NCBI GenBank assembly: GCA_001430745.1 | Contig: KQ481969.1 | Coordinates: 396,505 to 439,373, forward strand | Direction of reading: 5' to 3' | DNA: 42,869 bases | DNA from: Auxenochlorella pyrenoidosa | Lineage: Eukaryota; Chlorophyta; Trebouxiophyceae; Chlorellales; Chlorellaceae | In this document: in pieces, positions 1 through 10,912 of the stretch | Numbering within the stretch: position 1 is the stretch's first letter | Layout: each line of letters begins with the position of its first letter | Position numbers and translations under genes: made by a program | The notes under the pieces: model-generated | What the model was told of the DNA's origin: nothing | Database searches by the model: none | Seen by the model: the letters and a program-made list of their open reading frames with translations, nothing else

Positions 1-69
1 CAAGACCAGAGCGATCCACTACCTCCCCCGGCACAACAGCAGCCACGTGTGTGCTGCTTGTCTGCTCAC

Positions 70-991
70 ATGATGTCCTGCTTGTTGACGTCCTTGGCAA
101 AGCCGCAGGTCGCCCCGGCATCAAACCAGTCGTCGCTGCACTTGCTGCCGACGATGATGTCCTGTCCGGGCAACAGGATGGAGGGCAGGAGGGTGGGTGC
201 TTGGCAGGGGGGCCGCCAGGGCATGCAGACGGACCAGGGAGAAGCCTGAGCTGGTTAGGTCGATGCCCGACTCGTGGGTGCATGGCTGTCTGGTTCCAAC
301 CCCCCCCCCCAAAGGTAGCGCTGGGCAGCGCACCTCGTAGGGCCGGCCATTCATGTACTTGTAGAACGTGAGCGGGTACCGAGCATACACGGCGCTCTTG
401 GTGGCCGCCACGGTGATGTTCTCGTTGAGGTCGCGGCAGGCGCAGTTGGGGTCGGTTGCATAGTTGCAAGGGCAGGGGCAGGTGTCGGTGGGGCTGCAGC
501 GGGGGGCGGGCAGAAAAAAAGGGAGGTTAGGCGCCTGCCAAGTACAGCTGGGAAGCACGGGCCGAGAGCAGCGGGCGGCGGAGCAGTGGGAGCCGCCAAC
601 GGCCGATCGGGCGCGCGCTTCCTCGCCTGTTGATACAGGAGACCCCAAAGTTGAGCTGCTCCGTTGCATAGATCTTGTTGTTCTCAAGCTCGACCGTCAC
701 GACTATCTTTTGCGAGCAGGTTAGGCTGGTGGAGGGCGTCTGCGAGTGTGGAACCGTGATCGCAGGTGTTTGAGGGCAGGTACAGCCTGCCGAGGCGCAG
801 TCGAGGGGGAGGCTGCCCTGCTGGCGGCGGTGCCCCCTAGGCGCGACTCTCACCGTGCCGTCGTCCACGCAAGATTGCAGCTTCCCCACAGCCATCACTC
901 CCGCGTGGGCCTTTGCGAGCAAAGAGTACAGGGCGGCCAGAGCCAGCGCTGAACGCGCCAGGCCCGCGCCGCCCCGCCGCAATGTCGACAT
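70..991 (-). CDS. HAP2: HAP2/GCS1 gamete fusogen, N-terminal part (continues past left edge)
   Basis: HAP2/GCS1 is the membrane fusogen that merges gamete plasma membranes; this is the start of its ectodomain. Exons are 991-854, 739-627, 493-334 and 161-70, all phase-consistent. A signal peptide (about residues 1-30, with a hydrophobic run ALALAALYSLLAKAHA) opens the protein. The family's cysteine pattern follows: SCVDDG, LTCSQKIVVTVEL, the cluster CPCPCNYATDPNCACRDL, then FYKYMNGRPYE and CSDDWFDAGATCGF. These line up with the N-terminal domain of Chlamydomonas HAP2 as I remember it. Intron 626-494 starts with GC instead of GT; only that junction restores CINSPTDTCPC across exons 2 and 3. The intron at 853-740 has a length divisible by three, so retention keeps the frame open. 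The rest of the ectodomain and the membrane anchor lie outside the window. The family call is firm; the exact ends of the first intron are less so. Confidence 0.9.
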
Positions 992-1133
992 GTCTGCACT
1001 GTTGACCTCTCAAAAAGCGAGTTTCAGGGCCGGGCGAGTCGCAATTTTACTTCAGAGCGCTGTACAAGGGTGTCGGAGGTGTAGGTGCATTGCATAATTG
1101 GAAAGCACGGAAGCGCCTCACAGCGCAGGCCGG

Positions 1134-4100
1134 TCAGCCAGCGGTGCTTCGCTGCTGCGGCCCTGCACAGATCGCAGCCACTCGGCGGAGAATGTCTGCT
1201 TCTACAGGGTCCGAGACAGCCGTCTGAAACGGCCAGGCAACAGCCGTGGGCGGCAGCCCTGCGCCGCTGTCCGCGCTGCTGGCTGTTGCGTCGGGCGGGG
1301 GCGGCTGCTCGGACGATGCCCCCGCCTCTGTGGCCACGCCTGCTTGCACAGCGCTGTTGCTGGTAGAAGCCAGCGCGTCCTGGCATCTGGACCGGTCATC
1401 ACCGCTGTCAACAATGGTGAAGCCGGCAGCTGCCACAGGAGCGGGGCGTGCGCTGCGTGCTTGCCCGCCCGCCACATGGCCGGCCAGCGCGCGAGGCAGC
1501 ATGCTGCTTGCCGGGGTGCGGGGGCTTGTGCCGCCCAGGGCGGGCCGCGTCGCGCCAGGCAGCCCAGCCCGCGCTGCCAGGTACCTGCAGCGTGATCAGC
1601 AATTAGTGGTGGGGAGGAGGGCTTTGGCTGCAGGCTGCGCCAGGCCGGGCCTGGGCGCAAACAGGAATTGGCCCGGGGATCGTGGTTCTCTCAGAACTGC
1701 ACGCCCAGGTACGAGGCCAATCTAGGCATGGCACAGCCCCGCAACCCAGACTGTGCGACAGCAGGCTGCGGAGCGCAGGCGCGCCCTCACCGCACGCACT
1801 GCTCCAGCCCAAAGCGCTCGCGCAGCAGCGCGTTGCACCTGCAGCGCAGCGCCTCGCCCTCCTGTCTGACCCTCTGGGTGTACTGCAGAGCAGATGGGTT
1901 GAAATGGAAGGGGGTTAATGCACTGCCTGACCCTCTGGGTCCCTGCAGAACAGATGGGTTGCATTGCAGGGGGGCATGCTATCAATCTCTGCTCGCTCTG
2001 TGTGTGCGGGAAGGAGCAGGGCGCCCGCGGGGGCCCCGCAGGCAGGGACGCAGCGCACAGAGGGGCTTTTGCGCTTTCTTTCCGCTGCGGGGCCGGCACG
2101 CTGCATGGCATGCGGCCAGGCCACGCAAGACGTGTACTTTGGCTGCTTGCTGGACTGTGCGTGGCGAGCCATGATCTCTGGAAGGACCCAACCCCCCGCC
2201 AGGAGCTTGCAGCAACCCGCCGCCCCCTCCAATGCCCCACAGTCCCTCACCTGGATCCTCTGCTGCGGGTTGGCATGGCCGCCCGCCTGTCGGGCGGCCT
2301 CTGCCAGGGCTGCCTCCGCCTCGGCTAGCTGCCGCTGCAGGGCAGCTCCCTCTGCTGACACCCGCTCCAGCTCCAGCCGGCCCAGCCACTGCGCCTGCTC
2401 CCGTTGCTGCTCGTGTCCCTGTTCATGCTCCTTGTCCCGCTGCTGCTCCTGCTGCTGCTGCTGCTCTTGTTGCTGCTCTTGCTGCCCCTCCCCCTCCTGC
2501 TGCTGCTCCTGCTGCGGCTGGGCCGCCTGCTGGGACACTTGCTCCAGGCCCGGGCCCTGCTGGCCGGACAGAAGGTGCTGCGTTGGCTGTGCCTGTGCAA
2601 GCGGCTGCATGGGCAGCCACCCAGCGGGCAGGCCGGGGCCCGCGGCTGTCGGCGCACGTGCACGCTGCTCAGGCAGCTGTGCCTCTGCCGCCAGCAGTGC
2701 GGACTGCACAGCGCACGCTGCCACCAGCCTGGCCAGCTGTGCTGCGACGGCCTCCTCGCCTGCAGCGGCAGCGGCCGCTTGCTGCCGCAGCTGGCTGCAG
2801 AGCTGCTCTGCCTGGCGGGCTGCCGCCGCGGCCTGGGCTCGCTGCTCGGCTGCCACCGCTGCCTGCTCCTGAAGCTGGGCCCTGGCCGTGCCCAGCTGCT
2901 CGGCCAGCTGCTTCACCTGAAGGGCAGGAAATGCAGGGGCATCACTTGATTGTGTGGGTTTTGCACCGTTGCCACTGGGATTCGAGCTGGGACGGCATTG
3001 CTCATGCGGCTCGTCAGCAGGTGGGCAGGTGGGCAGGTGGGTGGCTGCAGAGCTGGGCAAAACAAGACATGGCACAGGACTGCCTGCCCCTCGCCGGGCA
3101 TCACCACCCACCTGCGCGTCCAGCTCAGCATTGGCCCGCAGCAGCCTCTCTTGCTGCTCCCTGCCCTCTTCCAGGCTCATGTCGAGGCTGTGCGGAGAGG
3201 CAGCACTCTCGCGGCCCGGCAGGACAGAGCTGCAGCGCGGCAGTGATAAAGGGAGGGCATGTTGTTGTTAGGGCCTTTGCAGGGATGCCAGCCATACCTG
3301 CAGCCTTCAGGGATGTGCGGCACAAACATTCCATGTGCATGCTGCCTAGCAAGGTGCAGGTTACGCCACCACGGCCTCTTTCGAGATGAGTGGGAAGCAG
3401 AAGCCGGGGATGCCCCACAACACACATCCACCCGCATCCACCCATGCCAACCCATGCCCACCCCTCCCACATGTCTGCCTCCAGCTCTGAGATGCGGGCC
3501 AGCAGGTCCGCCACCGTCCTGCCCTGCTCCTGCAGCAACTGCTGCTGCGCTGCCAGCGTGACGCCTTCGTCGCCTGTGCCCCCCGCAGAGACTGCTCCCT
3601 CGCTATCAGGGGCAGGCTGGTCAAGGGCCGCACTGGACCCTTGCAGGCTTGCTGTTGGCTGTGTGGCTGCTGCTGCCTGGCCGCCAGACATATGCAGGCC
3701 TGCCCCTGCAGGTGGCTTCGCTGGAGTGACTAGGTCGACTGCCTCTGGGTGCGCTGCCACCTCGCCTTGTGCACTTGGCTGTGTGGCCGCCTGTGACCGT
3801 GCCTCTTCCAGCTGCTGCCACAGTTGCTGCTCCCGCTCTGCCCAGGCTGCTGCTGCCGTGCGGTGCTCCTGTTGCAGTGCTGCGACATGCGCTGCAGCCT
3901 GCGCCTGTGCCTCGTCCAACTGTTGGCTGAGCTCTGCCCTCAGCTGCTCCTGGTCCTGTGCCCAAGCCGCCGCCACCACTTCATGCTTCTTCTGCCATAC
4001 TGATGCGGCATCTGTGGCGTCCGCCTGCAAAGCGTCATGCTGCGACTGAAGCTCGGCAAGCTGCGTTTGCAGGCCGCGCAGCTGCCCAAGCTCTGCCTGT

Positions 4101-5588
4101 GCCGCTGCTGCGGCGCCCCTCCAGTGCTGCGCCTCGGCGGCGGCTGCCGCCAGCTCCTCCCTTGCTGCTGCCAGCTGCTCGGCAGCTGCCGCCAGGCTGG
4201 CATCCTTGCTGGCGGCCTCCTGCTGCAGCCCCGCCAGCTGCTGCTGCAGGTTTGCGAGCTGCTGAGCGCCCTGCTGGACGTCCTCCACAAGCACCCAGGG
4301 CTACTCTGGCTGGACAGCTGGCAGTCCACCACTCCTTTGCTGCCTGCCCTGCTGCCCATCGACTGCAGAGGGCGCGACCGCTGCTGGCGCTCCAGTGCTA
4401 GTCAGAGGCTCAGCAGCGGCGGAGCCGGCTGCAGAGGCGGTGCTGTTCGAAAGCCCAGCAGCGGCGGCGCCTGCACCGGCTGCAGTCACTGCAGTCAGGC
4501 TGAGCAGGGCGTCCTCCAGCGCCATGCCTCGCTGCCGCTCTGCCCGGGCCTCCTCCTGGGCTGCCCGCTGCGCCGCCTGCGAGCGCGCCAGCTGCTGCCC
4601 CAGCGCCTGCACCTGCTCCTGTGCTGCTTCCAGCTGTTGGTGCATGCCTCGCAGCCGCGCATCTGCCTCTGCATGCGCAGAGGCGGCGCTTGCAGCCAGG
4701 CGCCGCCGCAGGGCAGATGCTTCGGCGGCGGCCTGTGCTCGCTGCGCCGCCTGCGCCGCCTGCGCCGCCCGCAGCTGTGCCTGCAGGCCCTCCGCTTGCC
4801 GCTGCTGTTCCTCTGCCTGCCGCTGCTGCTCCTGCACCCACTGCTGCTGTTCATCCAGCTGCCGCTGCTGCTCCTCTGCCAACTGGCGCCAACGATGCGC
4901 CTCCTGCTCTGCTTCAGCCTTCTCGCTCGCCGCCCTCTCCAGGCAATACTCTGCGTGCTGCAGCCGCTGCTGCTCGCCCTCCACGCTGCCCCTTTGGGCA
5001 GCCTCTGCAGCCGCCTGCGAGGCTGCCAGCTCCTGCTCCAGCCTCTGCCACTCCTGTCGCAGGACCTCCCTCTCCTGCTGTGCCTGCCGTGCTGCTTCCT
5101 GTGTAGCAGCTGCCCGCTGCTGCTCTGCTGCCAGGTGCCTGCTCAGCTGCTCTGCCCGTGCCCTCTCGGCTTCCAACTCATCGCTGAGCTGCTCGATGAT
5201 GCGCTGGGCAGGGGTTGGGAAGTGGCCTGCCAGGTGTGCCTGCAGGGGTGGCCACATCTTCCAGAAGCGTTCATGTGCCAGAGAGAAAGGAGGCCACCAC
5301 CTTTTTCCCATTCCTTCCAACTGCTTTCATTAACACCAGAAATGGCAGGCTTCTGTCCTATGCAAGGCAGCTCAGCACGACAAATCAACGAGAGGTTGTG
5401 CCGCCAGCACCGCCAGCGAGCAATACATACGGCAGCAGCGGCCGCGCCGGCGCTGTTTTACCAAGCGCTCACCACCCAGCCCCAGAGATGTTCCTTCAGC
5501 TATCCTGGCGCACCTCGGCGTCCGAAGCCCCACGGTAGGGGGCAGGTGGAGGGGCTCTGCCGGAGTTGGAGCGCCTGAAGGGCCGCAT
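1134..5588 (-). CDS. Long Ala/Gln/Glu-rich coiled-coil protein
   Basis: Family not recognised. The first exon, 5588-5514, encodes MRPFRRSNSGRAPPPAPYRG and joins in phase to 5203, where a long coiled coil starts (RIIEQLSDELEAERARAEQL). Coiled coil fills 5203-4304 and 4300-3471 and continues through exons 3187-3112 and 2916-2251. It has heptads rich in Ala, Gln, Glu and Arg and a Gln-rich stretch near 2420-2520. Exons 1861-1791 and 1584-1134 add a non-coiled tail (EGEALRCRCNALLRERFGLE, then an Ala/Ser/Pro-rich segment) ending at a TGA. The two big coiled-coil blocks share one frame but are separated by an in-frame TAG at 4301-4303. A 63-nt intron ending exactly in that TAG (donor near 4363) would remove it; otherwise the gene is broken. 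Total is about 1,000 residues. The look is golgin- or centrosome-like, but no GRIP or other diagnostic domain is visible, so no function is assigned. The gene ends only 142 bp from the HAP2 start, on the same strand. Confidence 0.75.
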
Positions 5589-5833
5589 GGTGCGGCTGGG
5601 GTGCCTGCCCACCTCCCCAGCCTGCTAGGTTGTGTGTTAGGTTGGTGAGATGGGCACAGCAGCACAGGGTGTTAGGGTGAGCAGGCTGGACTTCTTCGAG
5701 GAGGTTGCTAGCTCCCACAACTCGGTTTCTCAAAATGATTGCAAGATTGCTGGCTTGAACATGACAGCGTCATGCCCGCGCTTGCCCAGCACGGGCTGGG
5801 CGCTGCCGCCGCCCGTGCATCGACTTGATGGTG

Positions 5834-6185
5834 ACTGTCAGAAGCAGGCGCGGCCTCCTCTCCATTCATGCCCTGCCCCTCGGGCGGTATGGCAGAGACG
5901 GCCTGGTCCATTTGTCATTGGGTTGCAGGCAATGAGCTTCTTCGGGGCGCAGGTGAAAGCCAGACAACATGTCCTCCACGCCCTCCACCGCCTGCGCCAA
6001 GTCCAGACCTTGGCGCCGGACCGTGGTGCAGGCGGTTTAGGCGGTGGGGGAAATGTCGGCTGCCTTCCACCTGCGCCCCGAAGAAGCTCATTGCGCGCAC
6101 CCTGCCCAACGCCCCCAGGCGTCTCTGCCGTCCCACCTGTTGGGCGGGGCATTGCTGGTAAGGCGCGGGGCCTGCTTCTGACAGT
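5834..6185. repeat. Foldback (inverted repeat) element, arms about 170 nt
   Basis: The two halves are diverged reverse complements around a centre near 6011. A 26-nt block at 5930-5955 is the exact reverse complement of 6068-6093. A 16-nt block at 5834-5849 is the exact reverse complement of 6170-6185. Shorter matches (around 5989-6004 against 6018-6035) close the stem. Weaker similarity extends outward on both sides. It could be a non-autonomous foldback/MITE element, an inverted gene-fragment duplication or the source of a hairpin RNA. No flanking target-site duplication was identified by eye. Confidence 0.8.
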
Positions 6186-6819
6186 TACAGTTAAGTCAGT
6201 GGACAACAGCAGCGGTGCTGGCCAAGCATGGGCAGGAAGAGGCGCCAGGCCTGCCATCACCCCGCTGATGTTGTGACAGCAAAGCTGAGGGCAGCCAAGT
6301 TTGGCCAACCCTTTAGGTTGTGCCGCCTGTTCCTGCCTTGCCCTCGCTTGCCTGCAAGACGCAGGCAAAGGGTTCCCCATGCACGCACGACCACATGGAT
6401 GGCATGCATGGTGCCTCTCCTGTGCCCGCGCTCTGCCCTCTCCCGCTGTGGTTGAGCACATTTCCCCGCTGCTGGAGCCCTGTTGTGCTTGTACCCACTT
6501 CTCATCTGCTCCCGTCTTCCTCACAGTGCAGGCAGTGCACACCCTCCCTACTCTGCTGTGGCTCGCCTTCATGCGTGCCGGCTGCTGCCAAGGCACTGTT
6601 ATGGCTGCTCAGCTATGGCAACGCCGGCAGGTTCCCCCACTTGCCTGGAGCACGTCTAGGTTGTCCCGTGCTGCCCTGCTCACTCCTCACTCTGAATTCT
6701 TTCATCTGTGCTGCCCCGCTCCGCTGTGAATCATGCCAAGGCAAAAGAGCAGCGCCTGTCTGTGCCTTGCAGAGGTGGCTGTTGCGGCACAGGGCATCCC
6801 GAACCGCAGCCTCGGCTCT

Positions 6820-6909
6820 GAGCCAGCCCTGCGCCGGCTTTGGGCCCTCGAGCCGGCCCTGCGCCAGCCGCGCGCCCTCGGGCCAGCTGTGTTACAGCCC
6901 TGCACCCTC
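6820..6909. repeat. Minisatellite, three 30-bp units
   Basis: Units 6820-6849, 6850-6879 and 6880-6909 each read approximately GRGCCAGCYCTGCGCC...GGCCCTC, with a decayed fourth copy after 6909. The array lies just downstream of the WD40 gene's stop codon. The third unit carries a TTACA, which is TGTAA on the minus strand. Confidence 0.7.
6892..6896 (-). terminator. Candidate polyadenylation signal TGTAA for the WD40 gene
   Basis: TGTAA on the minus strand, about 100 nt past the stop codon at 6999-7001. TGTAA is the usual green-algal poly(A) signal. The short motif makes chance occurrence possible. Confidence 0.4.
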
Positions 6910-6998
6910 ACGCCAGGGTGTGCATGCACCCTTGTGACGCCCGATCAGGCTTGAGCCCCCGGCTCAGCACGCCTGCCATGCGCCCTCCTGAGGCCTGA

Positions 6999-9900
6999 TC
7001 AGGCCAGGGTGTACATGTCCACAAGCTTGTCCTTGCCGGCTGCCAGCAGCACGTTGAGGGCCTCGTTCCACTTGATGTCGTGGTAGGTGGCGCGGCGCTG
7101 GCCGTCGGGCCACGCCAGCTCCAGCGGAGCAGACAGCACTGCAGGGGAGAGGGCGGGGGCGGGGCAGAAGGACTGAGGTGAGCCGTGGCGCGCTGGCGGC
7201 GCAGGGCCAGAAACGGCTCCAGAAGGAGGCCGGCCCGCTGCGCGCTTCTGGCCACACCAGCAAGGCGCAGGGACGGCAGCAGAGGGTGCTGATCCGCGGG
7301 CTGGGCTCGGCTGCAAGGCTGACCCGGGTTTGCTCGGTTGGTGATGTCCACCAGACGCAGGCCGCTGACGGCAGAGATGGCCACCGTGTTGAGTGCGGGG
7401 TTGAGCGCCAGCTGCGGGGGCGAGCGCGGGGTGGAGGTTGGGGGTGGGTGGGGTGGGTGGGGTGCAGGAGGGGTGTAAGCGGCGGGATTGTGTAGGACTG
7501 GAGGACCCACACTTTGCTCTGCAAACTCCCTACGGCAGGCCGCGCCACCAGCAGGCAGCGGCACAGCCAGGGGGGCGCACCTTGAGCACGGTCATGTCGG
7601 GGGAGGCGACGCGCGACAGCGGCTGGCCCAGCTGCCTGCAGAGAGGTGTGCAGGGTTCAAGTGGCACCGGTGACGGCACGAGTCGCCGGGTGCCGGGTGG
7701 CAGCGGTGGCGGCGGGAGCCGGCACACTCTTGGTCAAACTGCGTCCACGACTCGAGGCAGGGCGCAACCAGATGCAGGAGAGCACCGGGCACCCCACGCA
7801 CCGCACATCCCACAGCGCCACCGCCTTCTCTGTGCTGCCGCTGATGACGAGGCCGCCGGGCCCGCTCTCGATGCTGGTGATCATGCTCGCATGCGCCCTG
7901 CGAGGGTGACCAGCAGGGCAGGGGGCAATGGGGGCCACTCGGCATGCACGAGCGCAGATCACTGACGCCGGAAGGATGTGTCGCACCAGAAGCGCTGCTG
8001 CAGTGACGTTGCTGCAGAGGCGCCGCCTTGTCCACTCTCCGAGCTGCACTCCCCGGCAGCCAACCCCTGGGCCAGTTGGCCGGCCCCCTCTCACTTGCTC
8101 CCCGCCGCTTGCCCACTCCCCGAGCTGCGCCCAGAGGCAGCCCACCCCACAGCCCCCGCTCACTTGCTCCCCGCCGCGCCAAACGCGCCCACGTTGGTGG
8201 GCGAGCGCAGGTCCCACAGCAGCATGCCGCCCTCCTTGTCGCCCGACACAAACAGGGAGGCCTCGCCCGCCAGCCCACGCAGCGCAGTCGGCAGCGCGCC
8301 CTGCCCGCCGCGGAAGGTCTGCGCGGGCTGCAGCGCCGTGAAGCTGGGGGCGGCTGCAGGGGGGAGAAGGGGCAGGCGAGCGAGGGATTTGGGTGGGCGG
8401 CGGCCTTGCCCGGGCGGCCAGCGTGCCGGTCAACGCGACGCGCCTGCCTGCCTCCCGCCCCGGCCCGCCACACACAAGAGGTCTGGCCCAGCCTCGGGTT
8501 GCATGCCCTGCTCTGCTCTGCTCTGCTCCTTGGCACACAAAGGCCGGCCCAGGGCGCGACGCTGTGGCGGCCAGCAGCGCTGCCAGCCAACATGGGGCAA
8601 GGGCTGATGGACAAAGGGCAGCCAGCCCGTCGCGCACCCGCCATGTCCCAGTAGCGGACGACCGACACCGGGGCGCGGTCCACCAGGATGGTTTCACCCG
8701 TCACGAAGCCTGTGGTCTCTGGCAGGGCCTGTGTGTGTGGGGGGTGGGGGTGGGGGGGTGGGTGTGTGTGAGGTGGGGGGTGGGGGTGGGGGTTTTCAGA
8801 TGAGGGTGGTGTGTGGGTGAGTGGGGTTGAGGTGGGTTGGAGTGTGGATTCAGGTGGGGGTGCGGTGGGGGGAGGCAGGTGGACAAGGAGACGTGGGCCC
8901 GGGGCCATGGGCAGGGAGGGAGGTCCTCGCCGAGAAGGGACGCGCTGCTCGCTCGACCGCTTGGTACACGAGTATTCACCAGCCCGCTGCAGCGGGCACG
9001 CCCTCCCAGCGCGGCTGGGGGCCCGGCATGGCGCCGCTCACGCGGCAGACTGTGCAGCCCAGCCCCTGACCAGCAAGCACTCCACTTTGCAGGCCTCCAC
9101 CCAGCCCTAGAGAAGCCGAGTGGTGGTTCCACCAGCTGGCTTCTGAAGGGCTCGGTGGCGGCCTACAGAGTGGAATGCTTACTGGGCAGGAATCGAACTG
9201 AACTGTACTGAACTGAAACGAATTGATTTGAAGTGATTAATTGAAAGATTTGCAAGAACCTACCCGCACAGCAGCCACTGCCACCATGTCGTCGCGCTGC
9301 AGCATGCCCTTGGGCCCAAAGCCATTTGGCTGCCCGCTCGTGTAGCCTACCGGCATGCAATGGGAACGGGTGGGGCGACTGCTTTTAGAGCAGCCTGGAC
9401 TGCGAGCCGGCGCTGTTGGAGCACGACCGCGGCGCGCAGGATCTTTCAAGGCGGCACCTGACGTGGCGATGCCGCCCAGGCAGCAGCCCGCGGGCAGCAG
9501 GGGCAACCATGCAGCACGGACGCAGCGCGGCAGGCCGGTGTGGAACGTCTTTTATTATTGGTTAAAAAAACAAACGAAAAAGGCTGCGCTGGCTCACCCG
9601 CCAGGCGCAGCTTCTGCTGCTGCGGGTTGATGCAGCTGGCCAGCAGCATGCTGAGGCGGGGGTGGAAGTCCATGGCCGAAATGTACCTGCAGGGCCCGGG
9701 AGCAGGCCATAATCACAGCCAAGCCAAAATCAATCGGTCGACGCGCCCTGGGAGGCAGCGCAGGCATTCCAGTGCATGGCAGAGAGTGGGGGCGCAACAC
9801 TGCGAGACGGCCAGTGTGGCTGCACAAGCTTCCAGCCAGAGGAGCCAAAAACTGGAAACACAGGAAGCGAAGGGTCGATGCTGGCAGGTGGCTCACAGGT

Positions 9901-10880
9901 CCCCGAGGTCCAGCTGCTGCAGCGGGTGCCCATCCTGGCTCCACACGCGCAGGAAAGTGTCCTTGCCGCCTGCGGCCAGGGCGCCCACAGGAGCCGCCAG
10001 GGGGTTCGAGTCGGGAGGGCGCTTGCTGCGCCCCACACATTGTTGCATGCGTGGCCCGGCTTTTGACTTGCAGCTTTAAAATTAATGCAGCCCTGCCCCC
10101 AGGGCTCACCGGAGACAAACTGCTGGTGCGCCGGGTCGACTGCCAGCGCAAAGACCATCTCTTTGTGCGCGTCGGCGATGGACCGCAGCGGGCGCAGCGT
10201 GCGCGGCTGCACAGCGAGGGGCAAGCGAGGGGGCCAAGGGGTCGGCTGGGTGGCCGGGACTTGCGGCAAACGCGTAAGAGGATAATGGGCTGTGCGTGCC
10301 CCGTACAGCGCGGCAGGCGCCCGCGCCACTGGAAAACCCCTGCCGGCATGCAAGGCAGCTGGGTGGCAGCAAGGCAGCGCGTGGTGGGCAGGAGGGAGGG
10401 GCGCACCGCGGCGGCTGCAGCGGGCCAGCCCATGGTGCCGTTGATGTATTCCACATCGTAGTGGAACTCCTGGTCTGCAGTGGGGCAAACAGGGAAAAGG
10501 GAAGAAAACAAGAGGAAGTGGTAAGGCCGCGGTGGAAATTCTGGTCTGCAGGAGAAAGAAATGAAGAAAACGAAGAGGACAAGGGGTGAGGCAGCGGTTA
10601 GAATTTCGGTCTACGGCGGAAGGGAGCAAAAGGTGTCGGGCAGCCCACGGCCGGCTTGTCACTTGGGCAGTCAGCAAAAGTGCAGAGCATTCTGGGGCAA
10701 AGTGTCAGCTGGCAAGACATCTTGGGGTGAGGTTGGGGTGAGGCCGGGGAATTGGGACAAGAGGGGGATCACACAGCATGGGCAGGCAGCCCACAGCAGC
10801 TTGCCTGTGATGCTGCCCACTGTGGCGCGCATCATGTCCTGCGTCTTGGCAGACACCTTCTCCGCAATCTGCAGGGAGGG

Positions 10881-10912
<32 letters not shown>

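Larger units (their letters stand above)
5589..6998. other. Intergenic region between two minus-strand genes
   Basis: No supported exon. It holds the 5' flank of the coiled-coil gene, a foldback inverted repeat (5834-6185) and, next to the WD40 gene's 3' end, a 30-bp minisatellite (6820-6909). Open frames here lack domains and appear to be by-products of GC-rich DNA. Confidence 0.6.

Noticed and set aside
1964..3389. Large plus-strand frames rich in Cys/Ser or Ala/Pro
   Set aside because: Antisense shadows of the same coiled-coil gene, crossing its introns and exons without change in character.
4037..5578. 513-codon Leu/Cys-rich open frame on the plus strand
   Set aside because: It is exactly antisense to the Gln/Ala coiled coil; CAG/CTG-rich DNA gives open frames on both strands. 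No domain is visible.
7592..8908. 438-codon minus-strand frame
   Set aside because: Runs through introns of the WD40 gene; the WD40 motifs need the spliced frames instead.
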